From Chitinophagaceae bacterium (GTDB lineage: Bacteria; Bacteroidota; Bacteroidia; Chitinophagales; Chitinophagaceae), in assembly GCA_019454915.1 (NCBI GenBank), contig JACFNM010000121.1, positions 1-10,889 on the forward strand: a stretch of DNA of 10,889 nucleotides, read 5' to 3'. The translations under genes and the position numbers were made by a program. Below the pieces are notes generated by a model. That model was not told the DNA's origin and made no database searches. It saw only the letters and a list, made by a program, of their open reading frames with translations. Positions 8,103 to 10,889 of this stretch are shown here, piece by piece (positions within the stretch are counted from its first letter, which is position 1; each line of letters starts with the position of its first letter).

Positions 8103-9488
8103 TTATCGGCCTCTCAATCGTCCTGTCAGATAACTCATCACGGCATTCTTCAAATCCGATTCAGCCTGTGTTGTATAGGGGCAAACGGTTTCGATTTCAT
8201 AGCCTCCGTACTGAAATTGTGAGGCCGGCGGAAAATAGCCCAGCCATCCATTGGTATAGCCGTAATAAAAAGTATAGGTATAGGGAGAGCGATCGCGTAT
8301 CTCATTGGAAATTTCACAGAAGAGCTCCACCGGCAGACTCCAGATAGCTATATCCTGATTGATTTTTAAAAACCGTATTGGCAGCCGGATAAGATTTTTG
8401 CCGTCAGCGGTAGTGCGGGTGTAAGCACCCAAATCTGAAGGCCAACCCAATCCCTCTTTTCTCGGCGTTTCTACGAAGGTCTTTCCTGTAAATAATTTTA
8501 CTTCCGGAATATTGGTCACGATTTGTTTATTCGCTTCCAGTATCCTGTCGCCTAATAATACCCTGAACTGCGACAGATGAGCAGAGCCCGGATTAGGATA
8601 GGTGCTGTATATGGGAGCCATATTTCCGGCTGCTCCGTTGATAAATAACATGGGCATGCCTGTTTTTTCTTCTACATATTCTGCAACAATGCCGGGCACA
8701 TCAGCGCTTATCTTAAGATTGGGTGAGCCCAATGCCGTTCCATGAATGGCATAGTTGGATATCAGCACCAGTGGTGTGCCGTCTTCCTTATCAATGCGGA
8801 TGAGTCCTATTCTTTTATCCACCGGTCCGTCCGGATCCATACCCAGCGATGCCTTGCCGTTGACATCAATAGCCCGGCGATTCATATTGGCGTTGGAGTG
8901 ACCCCAGCCTACTCCGAGTTTTGCTTTTACCAGATTGTTCTGCGCTTTTTGTACGCCTTCCAGTATCTTCTGCTCCACAAAATCAGTATAGACATTATCA
9001 ACCGGGTGCTTATAGCGTTCACCCATAAACGTTTCGGGAAGACCGGGTACACCAACCTCGGGAGCTGAATGCGTATGCGTTACAGACCACCAGAAATTTT
9101 CAGGAGCAATACCGAATTTCTTAAATAATAAGGATGCCATGTGGTCGTATTCCGAAGGAGAAATCACACAGATATCGGTGGATACCAGTACAAACTTCGT
9201 AACCCCATCGTCCAGCATCACAATGCGATGAAAGATGGGATCATGTATCCCATCTGACTGTCGGGCATTATATCCCAGCAGCATCTTCGGTTCCTTGGGC
9301 GTGATGTCTATTTTTACCACGGCTGCACGGAAGGCGCCTGCATTACGCTCAAAAGTATCCTTAAATGACTGTCCGTGATCCGCCCGGAGGCTTAAAGTGA
9401 TCAAAAGAAGTACTCCAGTCAGGGACGCAACCCTGAAACATAGCTTCTCAATTTGTCCGAAATAATAAAAAAAAAATGGCAGCCTCAT
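8103..9488 (-). CDS. Exported hydrolase of the neutral/alkaline ceramidase fold
   Basis: A 461-residue protein matching the N-terminal catalytic domain of neutral/alkaline non-lysosomal ceramidases (PF04734), without the usual C-terminal domain. An N-terminal hydrophobic signal covers about 20-34, after an unusually long n-region. The zinc ligands of Pseudomonas ceramidase (His97, His204, Glu411, Tyr448) are matched by the THTHSAPE block (137-144), His249 in NYAIHG, Glu388 in LPVELF, and Tyr418 in GWLGYFPP. The nucleophile motif GDVSPN is replaced by GNMAPI (288-293), so the serine is Ala291. A metal site without the serine suggests a different amide or ester hydrolysis, or an unrelated reaction. 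FRAAVVKIDITPKEP (53-67) and MLLGYN (69-74) are usual for the family's start. ATG at 9488; codons 4-7 lie on a run of ten T. First gene of the likely three-gene unit. Confidence 0.85.
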   Translation of the reverse strand: MRLPFFFYYFGQIEKLCFRVASLTGVLLLITLSLRADHGQSFKDTFERNAGAFRAAVVKIDITPKEPKMLLGYNARQSDGIHDPIFHRIVMLDDGVTKFVLVSTDICVISPSEYDHMASLLFKKFGIAPENFWWSVTHTHSAPEVGVPGLPETFMGERYKHPVDNVYTDFVEQKILEGVQKAQNNLVKAKLGVGWGHSNANMNRRAIDVNGKASLGMDPDGPVDKRIGLIRIDKEDGTPLVLISNYAIHGTALGSPNLKISADVPGIVAEYVEEKTGMPMLFINGAAGNMAPIYSTYPNPGSAHLSQFRVLLGDRILEANKQIVTNIPEVKLFTGKTFVETPRKEGLGWPSDLGAYTRTTADGKNLIRLPIRFLKINQDIAIWSLPVELFCEISNEIRDRSPYTYTFYYGYTNGWLGYFPPASQFQYGGYEIETVCPYTTQAESDLKNAVMSYLTGRLRGR

Positions 9489-9511
9489 CTTTATGGTAAA
9501 GTTTAGTTTAG

Positions 9512-9548
9512 AAAAAAGAGCCGGGTAAATCTCTTGATAAATTTCCCG
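9512..9548 (-). terminator. Intrinsic terminator after the glyA-DUF4293 unit
   Basis: On the minus strand the RNA reads CGGGAAAT, a 10-nt loop, then ATTT-A-CCCG: an 8-bp stem with one bulged A (9548 to 9522). After GCTC follows a run of six T (9517-9512). It lies about 95 nt after the DUF4293 stop and only 23 nt before the ceramidase-like start, so it should end the upstream transcript. No good TAnnTTTG box was found in the remaining space; the nearest is TAATATTG at 9591-9584, with one mismatch, upstream of the stem. Confidence 0.55.
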
Positions 9549-9641
9549 ACAATTAAGATTTTTCGATCATCTCTAATTTATCACAATATTATCTGAAGCC
9601 TCTCACTTATTATGCAATTCTCAAAATCACCTAAAAAAACG

Positions 9642-10058
9642 TTACCGCAGCCTGTCTACGCTTTTTATCAGTTTCTGGTCACGATAAATTCCCCGGATTG
9701 CCAGGATTATAGCAACCGGTATCAAAAAATAGAGGACGGACCATAAGGTAAAAGAGCCTTCAACAAATGAATTTATTCTTGAATAATATAATAGTCCCGA
9801 AATAATAAAAAGCAGCAGGCTTAGAAAGCATAGCTTTTGCTGCATGGATCTGTTCTTATATAAAAAGATAGCAATCCATGTAACGATTCCGGTGGCCACC
9901 GCCAGGACCAATAAGAACAGGTTGCTGGCCGCATTTAACTGGTTATATTCGCTTATACCGTTTACCAGTTTATTACCATTGTACACGGGCAACCGGAGCG
10001 TGAGAAAAGAGCAGAGACCTGCTAACAGTAACCAGAGAGATTGCATACGTTGTATCAT
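9642..10058 (-). CDS. DUF4293-family membrane protein
   Basis: A 138-residue integral membrane protein of unknown function, resembling the DUF4293 family by its start (MIQRMQSLWLLLAGL), its length and its four predicted helices at about 5-24, 44-67, 75-92 and 104-122. The first loop (25-43) is polar and carries the short NGISEYNQ element; the tail is basic (YRDQKLIKSVDRLR, 125-138), which suggests cytoplasmic ends. There are no catalytic-looking motifs. The ATG at 10058 lies 44 nt after the glyA stop, so the two are probably cotranscribed, with the terminator at 9512-9548 behind them. The family assignment rests on recalled pattern and is less certain than the topology. Confidence 0.75.
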   Translation of the reverse strand: MIQRMQSLWLLLAGLCSFLTLRLPVYNGNKLVNGISEYNQLNAASNLFLLVLAVATGIVTWIAIFLYKNRSMQQKLCFLSLLLFIISGLLYYSRINSFVEGSFTLWSVLYFLIPVAIILAIRGIYRDQKLIKSVDRLR

Positions 10059-10102
10059 ACAAGAAAAGTATTTATTTGAAATAATTCGGGCGCCAACACA
10101 TG

Positions 10103-10889
10103 CTAACCCAATTCGGGATAGAGCGGAAACTCCTGCATGAACTGCTGTACCTGCTGACGTGTATGCGCGATTATCTTTTCGTTATCCGGTTCTTTCAATA
10201 CCGTGTCAATCAGGTCCACAATGGGTTCCATATGCATCTCTTTCAATCCGCGGGTAGTGATCGCCGGTACGCCTACCCGTATTCCTGAAGTCACAAAGGG
10301 GCTCCTATCATCAAAGGGCACGGCATTTTTATTCAACGTAATGTGCGCCTTATCCAGCGCTTCCTGGGCTTTCTTACCGGTAAGGTTTTTGTTTCTCAGG
10401 TCAATCAGCATCAAATTATCGGTACCCTGACTGATGAGATTATATCCGCGTTTTACAAATGATGCAGCCATAGATCGGGCATTGGATATTATCTGCTTCG
10501 CATAAGCCGTGTATTCATCCGTGAGTATCTCGCCAAAGGACACCGCCTTCGCCGCTATGATGTGCTCCAGTGGTCCCCCCTGCGTGCCCGGAAAAACAGC
10601 CAAATCAAGCAAAGCGCTCATTGGGCGGATATTTCCTTTAGTATCTTTGATGCCAAATGGATTGTCGAAATCATGCCGGAGCATGATGATTCCACCTCTT
10701 GGGCCTCTTAGTGTTTTATGGGTAGTGGAAGTCACAATATGACAGTGCTCAAAAGGATCATTGAGCAGTCCTTTGGCGATCAGTCCTGCCGGATGGGCGA
10801 TATCTGCCAATACCAGGGCGCCGATTTTATCGGCTACTTCCCGTATCCGTTTATAATCCCAGTCCCGACTATAGGCCGAAGCGCCGCAG
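10103..10889 (-). CDS. glyA: Serine hydroxymethyltransferase (GlyA), 5' end beyond window
   Basis: PLP enzyme of the cytoplasm that converts serine and tetrahydrofolate to glycine and 5,10-methylene-tetrahydrofolate, the main one-carbon source. The last 261 residues are visible, beginning [12 protein letters not shown]; about 160 N-terminal residues lie outside. Hallmarks are Asp29 and His32 in ADIAHPAGL (window numbering), the PLP-binding Lys58 in [15 protein letters not shown] (codon 10715-10717), and [13 protein letters not shown]. The Asp-to-Lys spacing of 29 residues equals that of E. coli GlyA (Asp200, Lys229). Between the PLP lysine and AVFPG there is an extra segment (about 73-97, [15 protein letters not shown]) that is longer than in E. 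coli and usual in Bacteroidota. The frame continues past the TTG at 10810, which is an internal leucine rather than a start. DUF4293 follows 44 nt downstream. Confidence 0.97.
   Translation of the reverse strand, partial: CGASAYSRDWDYKRIREVADKIGALVLADIAHPAGLIAKGLLNDPFEHCHIVTSTTHKTLRGPRGGIIMLRHDFDNPFGIKDTKGNIRPMSALLDLAVFPGTQGGPLEHIIAAKAVSFGEILTDEYTAYAKQIISNARSMAASFVKRGYNLISQGTDNLMLIDLRNKNLTGKKAQEALDKAHITLNKNAVPFDDRSPFVTSGIRVGVPAITTRGLKEMHMEPIVDLIDTVLKEPDNEKIIAHTRQQVQQFMQEFPLYPELG

Noticed and set aside
10808..10810. TTG at 10810 as a start codon of a shorter GlyA
   Set aside because: The frame continues upstream to the window edge with conserved GlyA sequence ([14 protein letters not shown]), so this is an internal leucine.
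1..10889. CRISPR arrays, tRNA or rRNA genes, insertion sequences, integrase or phage genes
   Set aside because: None were seen by eye: no regularly spaced repeats, no transposase or integrase motifs and no tRNA-like clover-leaf ends in the spacers.

Overview
The window most likely comes from a member of the Bacteroidota, probably near Chitinophagaceae. The clues are a DUF4293-type membrane protein beside glyA, a GlyA with the longer Bacteroidota-like insert, start sites without Shine-Dalgarno sequences, AT-rich spacers and one TAnnTTTG-type promoter box. This placement is inferred from protein features; no marker gene is present. Every supported gene lies on the minus strand, so transcription runs from high to low coordinates.

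Positions 1-2752 hold the start of a respiratory complex I operon: nuoA, nuoB, then a single uninterrupted frame encoding a NuoC-NuoD fusion that runs off the left edge. Sequence signatures and the fusion resemble the E. coli type of complex I. Upstream (2753-3095) is a gene-free region with a candidate promoter and a leader carrying two near-identical small palindromes.

Positions 3096-4808 hold two exported PAP2-family lipid phosphatases in tandem, 6 nt apart. The upstream one has canonical active-site motifs. The downstream one keeps the catalytic histidines but lacks both conserved phosphate-binding arginines. Positions 4809-5134 contain no intact gene, but overlapping protein-like frame fragments suggest a decayed gene.

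Positions 5135-9488 hold three genes that probably form one unit: a ceramidase-fold hydrolase (transcribed first), a predicted beta-propeller protein, and a FAD-dependent oxidoreductase. Each has an N-terminal export signal. The hydrolase keeps the metal-binding residues of neutral ceramidases but has alanine where ceramidases carry the nucleophilic serine, so its substrate is probably not ceramide in the usual way. The substrate of the trio cannot be read from sequence. It is the least understood part of the window and the best candidate for an uncharacterised exported pathway.

Positions 9642-10889 hold a four-helix DUF4293 protein and the C-terminal part of glyA, which enters from the right edge. 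A likely intrinsic terminator at 9512-9548 ends this glyA-DUF4293 unit just before the ceramidase-like gene.
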